This document shows positions 15,696 to 23,900 of a stretch of DNA of 43,660 nt, piece after piece (position 1 is the first letter of the stretch; every line of letters starts with the position of its first letter). This DNA is from Ruminococcus sp. CAG:488 (lineage in GTDB: Bacteria > Bacillota > Clostridia > Oscillospirales > Acutalibacteraceae). The stretch covers positions 1-43,660 of the forward strand of contig HF999647.1 in assembly GCA_000434055.1 (NCBI GenBank), given 5' to 3'. The position numbers were made by a program, and so were the translations under genes. The notes beneath the pieces were generated by a model, which was not told the DNA's origin, did no database searches, and was given only the letters and a program-made list of their open reading frames with translations.

Positions 15696-16174
15696 ATTGC
15701 TTGTAAATATTCTTCTGCATCCTGTCTCGACTTAAAAACAACCGTTTTTATATTTGAATATTTTTCTGTCAACTCGTAAATTTTCGGCAAGCTTTCCGTT
15801 CTGAAATTTTTTATAAAATTGATAAAATCATTATCGGTTTCCGTTTCGATCCAAGGAAGATCCTCATGCGTTTTACCAATACGTTCACAAACTCCGTCGA
15901 TACATATATCTGTCGGCAAATCGAACAAAAAAATTACATCAGCCTTTGTCATACGCGTTTCCATTGTTCTCATATAATTTCCGTCGATTATCCATTCATC
16001 TTTCTGCAGGACTGCCGAAAGGCGTTCGTCAAAAATTTCTCTTGCGACGGCTGTTTTGTCAGCGTTCCAATTCAGCCGATCAAGATAACAGAGCGGTGTT
16101 TTTGTATATTTACTAAGTTTCTTTGCGAAAGTGCTTTTCCCGCTCCCGGGGCATCCGATTACTATTGCTTTCAT
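15671..16174 (-). CDS. Adenylate-kinase-like P-loop NTPase ('topology modulation' family), 167 aa
   Basis: A small P-loop protein of the group annotated as DNA topology modulation or FlaR-like. Walker A is IGCPGSGKST at residues 6-15. It is followed by CYLDRLNW, DEWIIDGNYMRTM (a typical family stretch) and FLFDLPTDICI as the Walker B-type strand. The lid has VCERIGKTHEDLPWIE. Substrate is unproven; a nucleoside or small-molecule kinase is likely. ATG with GGAGAGGG upstream. Its 3' end overlaps the rsmF terminator hairpin. Confidence 0.85.
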   Translation of the reverse strand: MKAIVIGCPGSGKSTFAKKLSKYTKTPLCYLDRLNWNADKTAVAREIFDERLSAVLQKDEWIIDGNYMRTMETRMTKADVIFLFDLPTDICIDGVCERIGKTHEDLPWIETETDNDFINFIKNFRTESLPKIYELTEKYSNIKTVVFKSRQDAEEYLQAIKKDTQKE

Positions 16175-16208
16175 TGTTTTGCCCTCTCCGTTTTTGTTTT
16201 AAATGTAA

Positions 16209-16247
16209 ATTCTCGCATTCTTCGAGTATGTCGAAAAATGCGAGAAT
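16209..16247 (-). terminator. Hairpin after the 16251-16802 gene
   Basis: ATTCTCGCATT (16209-16219) pairs with AATGCGAGAAT (16237-16247), with inner TTCGA/TCGAA pairing. The minus-strand T tract is short (TTTACATTT), so this is a moderate terminator at best. Confidence 0.5.
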
Positions 16248-16250
16248 ATT

Positions 16251-16802
16251 TTATACCAGTACAACCTTTTCACCGTCACAGGTCAGACGTGACGGAATAA
16301 AATTGCCGTCCACCACGAAATAATAATAGCCTGCACCGCCGTTCTGAAAGTCTTTACCGTCATATTTTACATCATCTACCTGAGTGAAAACCAGGCTTTG
16401 ATTTTCAAACCTCTTGATAAGAAAAACTCCGTATTTGCTGGAGCGGTGCTGAGTATCGTCCATCAGCGAGAACGGGAGCAATAATTTTTCGCCGTCCTTG
16501 ATGAAACAATAATTGACATTGCTGCCGTTGTTTCTCTCGGCAATGCATACAACTCCCTCGTCACACTCAAAATATGTTACAAGCGTTTCATGGTACCTGT
16601 AGGCAAAAAGTTTCTCAACCGAATCGAACGGGTGAATATAATTTTCAAGCGGCACAACAAACGAAACTGCCGTCAGAATTATTGAAACAAACGCCGCAGT
16701 GACGACCGCCTTGCCTTTTTTCTTCGAAACAATGCAAAGAACCGTCACAAGAATCGCAAAAAACACTGTTCCGACTATCCATCTAATAATATCGTATGCC
16801 AT
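16251..16802 (-). CDS. Hypothetical membrane-anchored protein, 183 aa
   Basis: No family recognised. Two N-terminal membrane segments (about 6-26, IVGTVFFAILVTVLCIVSKK, and about 33-50) precede an extracytoplasmic or cytoplasmic beta-rich domain ending GEKVVLV. The start is ATG at 16802 with AAAAGGAG 6 bases upstream; a longer frame to 16862 has no such site. It diverges from the metal-efflux operon, so the intergenic region carries both 5' ends. Confidence 0.65.
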   Translation of the reverse strand: MAYDIIRWIVGTVFFAILVTVLCIVSKKKGKAVVTAAFVSIILTAVSFVVPLENYIHPFDSVEKLFAYRYHETLVTYFECDEGVVCIAERNNGSNVNYCFIKDGEKLLLPFSLMDDTQHRSSKYGVFLIKRFENQSLVFTQVDDVKYDGKDFQNGGAGYYYFVVDGNFIPSRLTCDGEKVVLV

Positions 16803-16880
16803 AAAAGGCTCCTTTTCTAAATTGCTTTTGTCTATATTATCATATGAATTAAAAAAAGTCAAAAAATTTTAAAAAGACTG

Positions 16881-16909
16881 TTGACAAACAAAGAAAAGCA
16901 GCATATAAT
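16881..16909 (+). promoter_or_regulatory. Strong promoter of the arsR-efflux pump operon
   Basis: TTGACA, a 17-base spacer and TATAAT: a consensus sigma-A promoter. The metal-regulator operator lies just downstream of it, where it could block RNA polymerase. Confidence 0.9.
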
Positions 16910-16917
16910 GAAACCAA

Positions 16918-16940
16918 CAAATGAACAATTATTCATATGT
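16918..16940 (+). promoter_or_regulatory. Probable operator for the ArsR-type repressor
   Basis: ATGAACAATTATTCAT (16921-16936) is an imperfect palindrome, extended by ATGT on the right. It closely resembles operators of the SmtB/CzrA/CadC metal sensors (pattern ATGAACA-N2-3-TTCAT). It covers roughly +5 to +25 of the expected transcript. Binding is inferred. Confidence 0.7.
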
Positions 16941-16965
16941 TAATTTGAACCGGCAGGTGAAACAA

Positions 16966-17346
16966 ATGACTGACAATAAAGAAGTGCTGACTTGCGACAA
17001 GTGTCCGCATGATAACTGTAATCGCAGGGTTGCGAAAAAGGAGGTCAGCGATGACGTTCTCTATGATCTTGCCGAGGTTTTCAAAGTGTTCGGTGACAGC
17101 ACACGAATCCGAATTATCTCCGCCCTCATGGACGGCGAAATGTGCGTCTACCACCTTTCCGAAAAGCTCAATATGGGTCAGAGCGCAATTTCACATCAAT
17201 TGAGAATTCTCCGAGGCGCAGGGCTTGTCCGTCCGCGCAAGGAAGGCAAAGAAAGCTATTATTCGCTGGACGATGAGCATGTCGAAGAAATTTTCGGTGC
17301 AGGTCTGGCGCATGTATTACACAAAGGAGGAATGTTAGATGTCTGA
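16966..17346 (+). CDS. ArsR/SmtB-family metal-sensing repressor, 126 aa
   Basis: A winged-helix repressor expected to leave DNA when Zn2+, Cd2+ or similar ions bind. The DNA-recognition helix is GQSAISHQLRILRGAGLV (71-88). The alpha-5 metal site of SmtB/CzrA is fully present: D103, H105, H116 and H119, with the correct 2-11-3 spacing. A second, thiolate site is possible from C10, C13, C18 and C60; the CadC CVCD motif is CVYH here, so it would not be the standard CadC site. The ATG at 16966 has AGGTGA 6 bases upstream; the longer frame would begin inside the operator. The end overlaps the pump gene by 8 bases. It likely represses its own operon. Confidence 0.93.
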   Translation: MTDNKEVLTCDKCPHDNCNRRVAKKEVSDDVLYDLAEVFKVFGDSTRIRIISALMDGEMCVYHLSEKLNMGQSAISHQLRILRGAGLVRPRKEGKESYYSLDDEHVEEIFGAGLAHVLHKGGMLDV

Positions 17347-19351
17347 ACATGAATTCGATCAAGAACACGAGCACGAATGTGAACATGACTGCTGTGAACA
17401 TGATGAGTGTTGCAAGTGCGGCAAACATGAGCATGACCACGATCACGGTCACATCCACGGCTGTGCCTGCGGATGCGGCGGATGTGCCCATGACGACGGG
17501 GAGGAAGAAACCAAGCTCTCGCTTACCTTGCTCGGCGTATCGGCAGTGCTCGTAGTTGTCGGTCTTTTCCTTAAATCAATTCCGCTCGCACAAACTATTG
17601 TCGGTATTGTTGCCGTTGTGCTTGCGGCTTATCCGCTGGTGTTTAAGGTTTACGGCGATATCAAAGGTCGCAGATTTACCGAAATCGAGCTTATGCTTAT
17701 TTCCGTTGTCGCAGCCTGCTGTATCGGCGAGCTGAGAGATGCGGCGCTTGTTGCGATTCTTTACCGAATCGGTGAAATAATTGAGGACAGAGCGGTTGAA
17801 AACAGTCGCAAGGCCATTGATTCCGTTGCAAAAATCCAGCAGGATTATGCACATCTCGTTCTTCCCGACGGAACAACAAAAAAGGTTGATGCCGAAGATG
17901 TACCCGTCGGAGCAAAAATCAACGTTCTTCCCTATGAGCGTTTCCCGATTGACGGCATTGTTGAATCGGGAATCTCAACTGCCGACGCTTCCGCCATTAC
18001 AGGTGAAAGCCTGCCGATCACTCTCGGCAAGGGCATTGAGGTTAAGAGCGGTATGGTAAACGGCAAGGACAGCGTTACGGTTGTAACAACCGAGCTTTTC
18101 GGAAATTCAACGGCTTCAAGAATTGTCAAGATGGTCGAGGATGCAACCGAGAAAAAGGGCAACGTTCAGAAGTTTATTACAAGATTTGCAAAGTATTACA
18201 CACCGATCGTCGTTATAATTGCCGTTGCGCTGGCAATTATAGGTTCAATCGCAACAAAGGACGTTTCCTCATGGATCCAAAGAGCGCTGGTTTTCCTTGT
18301 TGCATCATGTCCGTGCGCTATTGTAATTTCAATTCCTCTCGGCTTCTACACAGGTATAGGTGCGGCGGCAAAGGACGGAATTATCGTCAAGGGATCAATC
18401 TTTATTGAAGCCTTTGCAAAAGCAAAAGCATTTGTTTTTGACAAGACAGGCACTCTGACAACGGGCAACTTTGAGGTCAGCAAGATTACTTCTATGAGCG
18501 ATTTTTCCGAGGAGCAGATTCTTACTCTTGCGGCGGCGGCGGAATATTATTCCTCCCACCCGATTGCAAAGAGCATTGTCAATGCAGCACCGCAGATTGA
18601 CGAAAAATACCTTAGCGATTTCCGTGAGGTTGCAGGCGGCGGAACAAGTGTACTGTTTGACGGCAAAAGAATTCTTTGCGGCGGCAGACGCTTGCTCGAG
18701 ACAGAGGGAGTCGAAACTCCCGACTACACGGACGGTGACGTTTGCGTTGTATTTGACGGAAAAATTATCGGTACGATCACCCTCAGAAGTGCGCTCAGAA
18801 AGGGCGTTGAGGACATGGTCGAGCATCTGCGTGATCAAGGCGTTGAACACATTATAATGCTTACCGGCGACAACGAAACGGCATCCGACGAGGTTGCAAA
18901 AGCAATCAATCTTGATGAATACTATTGCAATCTTCTTCCCGAAGAAAAGCTCAGCCACCTTGAGGAAATCAAGAACGAGTATGGCAAGGTCGTTTACGTC
19001 GGCGACGGAATTAACGATGCTCCCGTTCTTGCTTCCGCGGACGCAGGTGTTGCAATGGGTCTCGGCACTCAGGCGGCAAGTGAAGCGGCCGATGTTATTC
19101 TCACGAACGACAGGCTCGACAAGCTCGCACCGGCTCACAAGCTTTTCAAGAGAACAATAAACATCGTTCATTTCAATCTTATATTTGCAATCGTTATAAA
19201 GATGATAGTTCTCATCCTCGGAGCGGCAGGTTATGCTCCTGTTTGGCTTGCGGTTTTCGCCGACGTCGGCGTGTGTGTAATCTGTATTTTGATTTCCACG
19301 CTCATCGGCAAAGCAAAGAACTCGTTTTTTGACACGATTCATTTAAGATAA
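17339..19351 (+). CDS. P1B-type Zn/Cd/Pb efflux ATPase with His/Cys-rich tail, 670 aa
   Basis: A heavy-metal exporting P-type ATPase (ZntA/CadA type) in the cytoplasmic membrane. Residues 1-52 hold about 12 His and 10 Cys and replace the usual ferredoxin-like HMA domain (no GMTCxxC). Then come the membrane helices; TGES in the actuator; SCPCAIVIS, the ion-binding CPC; DKTGTLTTG, the phosphorylated Asp; SSHPIAKSI, the HP locus; MLTGDN; and GDGINDAPVL. The last helices carry a Lys (INIVHFNLIFAIVIK) and DVGVCVI, as in Zn2+-type pumps. AAAGGAGG upstream overlaps the arsR end. Metal choice is inferred from these sites and the CzrA-like regulator. Confidence 0.95.
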   Translation: MSEHEFDQEHEHECEHDCCEHDECCKCGKHEHDHDHGHIHGCACGCGGCAHDDGEEETKLSLTLLGVSAVLVVVGLFLKSIPLAQTIVGIVAVVLAAYPLVFKVYGDIKGRRFTEIELMLISVVAACCIGELRDAALVAILYRIGEIIEDRAVENSRKAIDSVAKIQQDYAHLVLPDGTTKKVDAEDVPVGAKINVLPYERFPIDGIVESGISTADASAITGESLPITLGKGIEVKSGMVNGKDSVTVVTTELFGNSTASRIVKMVEDATEKKGNVQKFITRFAKYYTPIVVIIAVALAIIGSIATKDVSSWIQRALVFLVASCPCAIVISIPLGFYTGIGAAAKDGIIVKGSIFIEAFAKAKAFVFDKTGTLTTGNFEVSKITSMSDFSEEQILTLAAAAEYYSSHPIAKSIVNAAPQIDEKYLSDFREVAGGGTSVLFDGKRILCGGRRLLETEGVETPDYTDGDVCVVFDGKIIGTITLRSALRKGVEDMVEHLRDQGVEHIIMLTGDNETASDEVAKAINLDEYYCNLLPEEKLSHLEEIKNEYGKVVYVGDGINDAPVLASADAGVAMGLGTQAASEAADVILTNDRLDKLAPAHKLFKRTINIVHFNLIFAIVIKMIVLILGAAGYAPVWLAVFADVGVCVICILISTLIGKAKNSFFDTIHLR

Positions 19352-19363
19352 ACCAAAAAATAT

Positions 19364-19407
19364 CAGGCTGTATCAAAGCAAAATGCTTCGGTACAGCCTG
19401 TTTTTTT
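19364..19407. terminator. Bidirectional terminator after the efflux operon
   Basis: CAGGCTGTA (19364-19372) pairs with TACAGCCTG (19392-19400), with inner AAGCA/TGCTT, then seven T. An A run on the left lets it also serve the convergent gene ending at 19414. Confidence 0.85.
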
Positions 19408-19413
19408 ATTTAA

Positions 19414-21393
19414 TTATTTACAGAAAGCTTTCCAAAATTCCGAATATGCTTTGTCGCCGTAAATTTTGAAAATGGTGTCGTCGACAAAGGTTATTATCTT
19501 CGTCAAAACCTTTGCCCATTCCGGCAGCTCATTGAGCTGTTTTTGCGTGAGGAGCTTTGCGTTTTCCTCGCTTATCTTGCCTTGTTCCGCACAGAATTCA
19601 TTAACTCGCCTTGTCGTTTCCTTGCAAAACTCTGCGTCGGCAATCGTCGCGCGCATCACACGCTCACAGTCATACATTATCGCCTTACATTCCTCGACGG
19701 TCTCCTGTGACCAATCAAGCTTGCCTGCCTGATAATCGGCATAAAGGTTTTTCATATCTCTGTATCTCCAGCGGCGAATAAACCAGTTGTCGGAATTGCC
19801 GTTAAACTGCGGATATTTCTCCGGCTTTGATTTCACATTTTCAACTTCATGCGAATACATCAGCGCAACCGCAAGATTGATAACCGGTGCATTGTTCGCC
19901 GCATCCTCGTGATGCATATTGTAGAAATACCATGTATTGTCCGGAAGAACACCCGTTGAAGCGTCAATCTCACCGTCGGGAGAAAGTCTGCCTCCCTCGG
20001 AGAGCTTTTCACCGGGCAAAGCCGCCGTTGCACCGAGAGCTGTTGATTCTATATTGATAACTCCGTTGCCGTTCACATTGTCCGCATTCGCAGTAACATG
20101 AAAGAAATTATACCGTGCATCACCTGTGTGAAGTCCGTAGCCGGAAATTATATTTATCTTAATTCCGTTTGCAGTCATTTTCTTTATATTGTCGGCAAGG
20201 TCAAGCTGTGCCTGATAAAACGCATCGGTCTTTGCCCTGACGGAAGAATGCTCCTTATCGCTAAGAAATTTTTCTGCAAGTTCGGGATAAGCTTCTTTCG
20301 TAACCATTGCCCAGATCTGCGGTGTGTTGACAAAAAGATTGTTAAAAAGAATATCATAAATTTTAGTCAGCATTGCGGCGTTAACCTCGGCAGGGAGTGC
20401 ACGAAGCAAGAAGTTGACGGCGTGACCGATAAGCTCGCCGTACTCCGTGAACTCGGAAATCATCATCGGGATTCCCTCGTTGTACCAGAATTCCGCCGAA
20501 ACATCAAAGCTACGGTTGAACATATCGGTGACCGACTGCGTTCCGTTGAGAACGGGGACGACATTAACTATTGTATTAACCTTGTCGGTGTCGGTAAATT
20601 GGTCACAGAACGCTGTGAACACTGTACCGCCGAGACTTATCGGAAGAAGATTAACTTTCTTGGCTCCCGTCTTTTGAAGTACCATATCTATGTACCTGTC
20701 AAGCCGTTGAGCAGATGACATTGGGTCGGCGAAAAGAGAAAAAGTAAAAAAGAAAAGATTTTCTTCGCCTATTATATCCGAAATGGCACGAAGCGGAAGA
20801 ATTCTATAGAGATAGTCACACTGATATTGCATATAACTCTGCGTTTCGGCATCGGCCGGAGTTGCAAAATCGGCAAAGGACCCGTTAAATTCAAGAAGGC
20901 CGATTTCATTGTTCGCAAAGGTTCCGTCGGGCAAGGTTTTCTGTGCCGAAAAAGCTGTATCGGCAACCTTTCCGATTGCATCAACAAGTCCGCAGTCCTT
21001 TTGAGCAATGACCGATTTAACAAGCGGTGCTATAAGATTGCTTGCAACCGTTTTGAGAATTTCGGGAACATCAAAAATAACGGTTCCGCTCTGAAGGTCA
21101 TTGCCGAAGGCGTCCTTTTTTATCGGCGGACGAGACGGATCCTCGGCGGCTGAGCTGTTGTAATCCCTGTCAACAACATAGGTTATCGAATGGGAGATAC
21201 CGGGCACAACGACAAGGGGATAATAATTGCCGTTTTCGTCAACATTGTCGTAAACAACGGACATATCCTCAAGCGTGTACGGATAATTGTCGGAAGCAGG
21301 AGAATCCGAGCTTTTCGTCACGGTGCCGTTCAATGTGACAAGTGCCATGATTACCGCCATAACGGCTGAAATAATCCTGGTTATAAAGATCAT
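19414..21393 (-). CDS. Secreted alpha/beta-hydrolase (lipase-like), 659 aa
   Basis: An exported protein with an N-terminal signal segment (about 1-24, IISAVMAVIMALVTLNG). YYPLVVVPGIS at about 58-67 is the first strand and oxyanion region of an alpha/beta hydrolase. VNLLPISLGGTVFTAF (about 247-262) is the nucleophile elbow, with S253 in a PxSxG rather than GxSxG context, as seen in some LCAT/lipase-type enzymes. A candidate His lies in YFYNMHHED. The region after about 500 is helical and charged. Substrate is unknown, perhaps a lipid or ester. The SD is CAGGAGGG. No anchor or dockerin was seen. Confidence 0.7.
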   Translation of the reverse strand: MIFITRIISAVMAVIMALVTLNGTVTKSSDSPASDNYPYTLEDMSVVYDNVDENGNYYPLVVVPGISHSITYVVDRDYNSSAAEDPSRPPIKKDAFGNDLQSGTVIFDVPEILKTVASNLIAPLVKSVIAQKDCGLVDAIGKVADTAFSAQKTLPDGTFANNEIGLLEFNGSFADFATPADAETQSYMQYQCDYLYRILPLRAISDIIGEENLFFFTFSLFADPMSSAQRLDRYIDMVLQKTGAKKVNLLPISLGGTVFTAFCDQFTDTDKVNTIVNVVPVLNGTQSVTDMFNRSFDVSAEFWYNEGIPMMISEFTEYGELIGHAVNFLLRALPAEVNAAMLTKIYDILFNNLFVNTPQIWAMVTKEAYPELAEKFLSDKEHSSVRAKTDAFYQAQLDLADNIKKMTANGIKINIISGYGLHTGDARYNFFHVTANADNVNGNGVINIESTALGATAALPGEKLSEGGRLSPDGEIDASTGVLPDNTWYFYNMHHEDAANNAPVINLAVALMYSHEVENVKSKPEKYPQFNGNSDNWFIRRWRYRDMKNLYADYQAGKLDWSQETVEECKAIMYDCERVMRATIADAEFCKETTRRVNEFCAEQGKISEENAKLLTQKQLNELPEWAKVLTKIITFVDDTIFKIYGDKAYSEFWKAFCK

Positions 21394-21468
21394 TGTTTAA
21401 CCCTCCTGTAAAAATTTAGAATAAGGGCAAAATTATAATAACAAAAAATAAATTATTTTTCAATAACA

Positions 21469-21497
21469 TTGATTTATTTCCTAAAAAATGCTAATAT
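21469..21497 (+). promoter_or_regulatory. Candidate promoter of the PAP2 gene
   Basis: TTGATT, a 17-base spacer and TAATAT, about 30 bases before the start. The -10 is imperfect. Confidence 0.4.
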
Positions 21498-21527
21498 AAA
21501 TCATATCTTTTTTTGGAGGTTTAAATA

Positions 21528-22184
21528 ATGGAAGTAACAGCAGTTGCCTCTTGGCTCAACTCAACTTTTGCCGACTTCGACCTTGCAATTTTTGACTTTT
21601 TCCATAGATTGCATGACAGTGCGGCAGGCGGATTCCTTGATGTGTTTTTCAATGCGATAACAACGCTCGGACATGACGGAATTGCGCTGATTATCATTTC
21701 ACTTATCCTCATGCTTTTCAAAAAGACGAGAAAAGCAGGCTCGGCAATGCTCGCAGGAATTATTGTCGGAGCAATTTTTACAAACCTGACAATCAAGCCC
21801 CTCGTCTCACGTCCGAGACCGTACACTCATCTTGACAGCCCCGTTTATCAATGGTGGCTGAATGCAGGAGCGCAGGTTGAAAGCGACCGTTCGTTCCCGT
21901 CGGGTCACACAACCTCGGCAATGGCAATGGTAACAGGGCTTTTCTGCGTTACAAATAAAAAGATCAGTTGGTTAGCGTTTCTCTTTGCGATATTCATGGG
22001 AATGTCGAGAATTTATCTTTGCGTTCACTATCCGACCGATGTCATCGGCGGGCTTATTATCGGTGCAATCGGCGGCATTATCGGCGGTCTGCTTGTAAAT
22101 TGGTTCTATAAGCACGACGAGCACAAGCTCAACAAAGCATATATCAATTTCAGCTTTGCCAATCTTTCTAAAAAGAAAGCATAA
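21528..22184 (+). CDS. PAP2-family membrane phosphatase, 218 aa
   Basis: An integral-membrane phosphatase of the type-2 phosphatidic acid phosphatase superfamily, which in bacteria often dephosphorylates undecaprenyl diphosphate or phosphatidylglycerol phosphate. The three catalytic motifs are all present: KPLVSRPRP (C1), PSGHT (C2) and SRIYLCVHYPTDV (C3, with nucleophilic His and Asp). Five to six hydrophobic segments surround them. It starts at ATG with TTTGGAGG 9 bases upstream. Substrate is inferred only. It stands alone between two terminators. Confidence 0.92.
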   Translation: MEVTAVASWLNSTFADFDLAIFDFFHRLHDSAAGGFLDVFFNAITTLGHDGIALIIISLILMLFKKTRKAGSAMLAGIIVGAIFTNLTIKPLVSRPRPYTHLDSPVYQWWLNAGAQVESDRSFPSGHTTSAMAMVTGLFCVTNKKISWLAFLFAIFMGMSRIYLCVHYPTDVIGGLIIGAIGGIIGGLLVNWFYKHDEHKLNKAYINFSFANLSKKKA

Positions 22185-22196
22185 CATTAAAGCTTC

Positions 22197-22230
22197 ACCC
22201 GACACGGTCAAACGATTGTGTCGGGTTTTA
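22197..22230 (+). terminator. Terminator of the PAP2 gene
   Basis: A 9-bp stem, ACCCGACAC (22197-22205) and GTGTCGGGT (22218-22226), then TTTTAT. Confidence 0.8.
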
Positions 22231-22268
22231 TGAGCGTTTTACACAAAAAAAGGCGCCGATTTTGTACG

Positions 22269-22297
22269 TTGACTGAATTGTTTTTTTGTTGTATAAT
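22269..22297 (+). promoter_or_regulatory. Promoter of the purple-acid-phosphatase-like gene
   Basis: TTGACT, a 17-base spacer and TATAAT, 56 bases before the start. The early transcript contains a near-palindrome, GGGACATTGTTCCC (22311-22324), which could be an operator, but this is unsupported. Confidence 0.75.
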
Positions 22298-22353
22298 TTA
22301 ACTAATAATAGGGACATTGTTCCCGACAATATAACACTCACGGGAGGTTTTTT

Positions 22354-23844
22354 ATGAAAAAGATTTCTACAAAAATTATTTCCGTAATTCTTTGTATCTG
22401 CATGATCTTCGGCTGTTCGGCAATAGCATCATCTGCAGAAACAACAGATACGGTAACGAGAGTCAGCTGTGCTTTCAACGGCGATTCTCAAACTTCAAGA
22501 GGCTTCTGCTGGTACACCGAGACCTATACAAGAAGCGATGTTCAAATCATTAAGACATCTGATTTTAACGGCAGCTATGCAAATGCAACAGAGTATTCGG
22601 CAGGCAACATCTACAAGTTCCGTGACCTCTATTGTCATAAGGTTACCGTTGACAATCTTGAGCCGGGCACAAGCTATACATACCGTGTAGGAGACAGATC
22701 TCTCAACCTTTGGAGCGGTGACGGCACATTCAGAACAGATGACGGCGACAGCAAATTCTCCTTCATTTCCATTGCCGATGTTCAGGCAAGCAGCGACGAG
22801 AACTTTGCGCATGCCGCCGAAACAATGCACGGTGCTGTTAAAACTCTTCCGAACTATGAGTTCATGATAAACCTCGGTGACTTTGTCAACGACGATACAA
22901 ACGACGAGTGGAACTGGTACTTTAAAAACTTTGCTTTCGCAAACATGAATACCACAATTGCTCCCGTTGCAGGCAACCACGACGGCAACATCACGAACAA
23001 GCTCAACATCAATGTTTTCAACTCAATGTTTAACCTTAGTAACCCGAACACCAAGTCCAACACAAACTGGGTCAACGGAGTTTACTATTCTTTCGATTAC
23101 GGCAACGCTCATTTTGCTGTTATTAACACGAACGACATGTATCCGATGACACAGTCTCAGAGAAACTGGCTTGTTAATGACATGAGCAAGACCGATGTGG
23201 ACTGGAAAATCGTTCTCATGCACAGGGCATCATACTCCGAGGGCAAGAACATCAACAAGCCTGATGCGATTATAATGAGAGACGTTCTTATTCCGCTCTT
23301 TGACGAGCTTGATATCGACGTAGTAGAGGCAGGTCACGACCATGTTTACTATAGATCAAAGCAGGTTAAGGGCGATAAGGTTGTTGATAATGTTCAGTAT
23401 GTAACAGAAATGTTCAACGGCGAGGAAACAACATTTGCACTCAATCCCGAAGGCTCCGTTCACATTGTTCCGGCTACGGCAGGCACAAAGAGATACAGAG
23501 TTTACGACGCTATTGATCCTATCCCGGGCTGCTGCGATTTCCGCCTTTCAACAAGAGATTTGGGCGGCTGTTTCATGACAACAGAGATTGACGGCGGCAA
23601 GCTTGTTATGAAATCCTACCTTGTTGATGACAAAACTCAAGAGATTACTCTTATTGATAAGTACGCTATTAAGAAGGACGTTGGACAGAACAAGCCGGCA
23701 GAAGATTATCAGGATCTTCCGACCGATAACGTTTCAAACATCAGTGCTTACATAACAAACTTTGTTAAGGCTATCGTCGATATGCTCGTTAAGTATCTCT
23801 TTGTTCTTCTCCCGAAGGTAATTAAAAACGCATTCAAAAAATAA
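22354..23844 (+). CDS. Secreted purple-acid-phosphatase-like metallophosphoesterase, 496 aa
   Basis: An exported phosphoesterase. The signal segment is about residues 1-28; FGCSA could be a lipobox, but cleavage near SSAE is equally plausible. Residues about 35-130 form the Fn3-like N-terminal domain of purple acid phosphatases (TVDNLEPGTSYTYRVGD). The catalytic domain has SIADVQ (Asp), NLGDFVND, AGNHDG, LMHRASY and EAGHDHVYYRS, together giving the dinuclear metal site. A short C-terminal hydrophobic stretch, MLVKYLFVLLPKVI, may anchor it. It probably releases phosphate from organic esters outside the cell. SD GGGAGG. Confidence 0.9.
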   Translation: MKKISTKIISVILCICMIFGCSAIASSAETTDTVTRVSCAFNGDSQTSRGFCWYTETYTRSDVQIIKTSDFNGSYANATEYSAGNIYKFRDLYCHKVTVDNLEPGTSYTYRVGDRSLNLWSGDGTFRTDDGDSKFSFISIADVQASSDENFAHAAETMHGAVKTLPNYEFMINLGDFVNDDTNDEWNWYFKNFAFANMNTTIAPVAGNHDGNITNKLNINVFNSMFNLSNPNTKSNTNWVNGVYYSFDYGNAHFAVINTNDMYPMTQSQRNWLVNDMSKTDVDWKIVLMHRASYSEGKNINKPDAIIMRDVLIPLFDELDIDVVEAGHDHVYYRSKQVKGDKVVDNVQYVTEMFNGEETTFALNPEGSVHIVPATAGTKRYRVYDAIDPIPGCCDFRLSTRDLGGCFMTTEIDGGKLVMKSYLVDDKTQEITLIDKYAIKKDVGQNKPAEDYQDLPTDNVSNISAYITNFVKAIVDMLVKYLFVLLPKVIKNAFKK

Positions 23845-23859
23845 GACCGGATATAATAA

Positions 23860-23888
23860 AACCTCCTCTTGAAAAAGGGGAGGTTTTT
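23860..23888. terminator. Bidirectional terminator
   Basis: AACCTCC...GGAGGTT stem around a GAAA loop, followed by TTTTT on the plus strand and by TTTTATTAT on the minus strand. It separates convergent genes. Confidence 0.8.
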
Positions 23889-23900
23889 CATATGTACTTG

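Noticed and set aside
16966..17346. A cadmium-type CadC regulator
   Set aside because: The CVCD signature is CVYH, and the complete alpha-5 His/Asp site points to a zinc-type SmtB/CzrA sensor, although extra Cys leave mixed sensing open.
18395..19342. Long open frame of 315 codons on the minus strand
   Set aside because: It lies fully opposite the P-type ATPase gene, whose motifs are certain. It has no ribosome site or recognisable domain.
22311..22324. Near-palindrome GGGACATTGTTCCC in the early transcript of the purple-acid-phosphatase-like gene
   Set aside because: Too short and imperfect, with no regulator nearby, to claim an operator.
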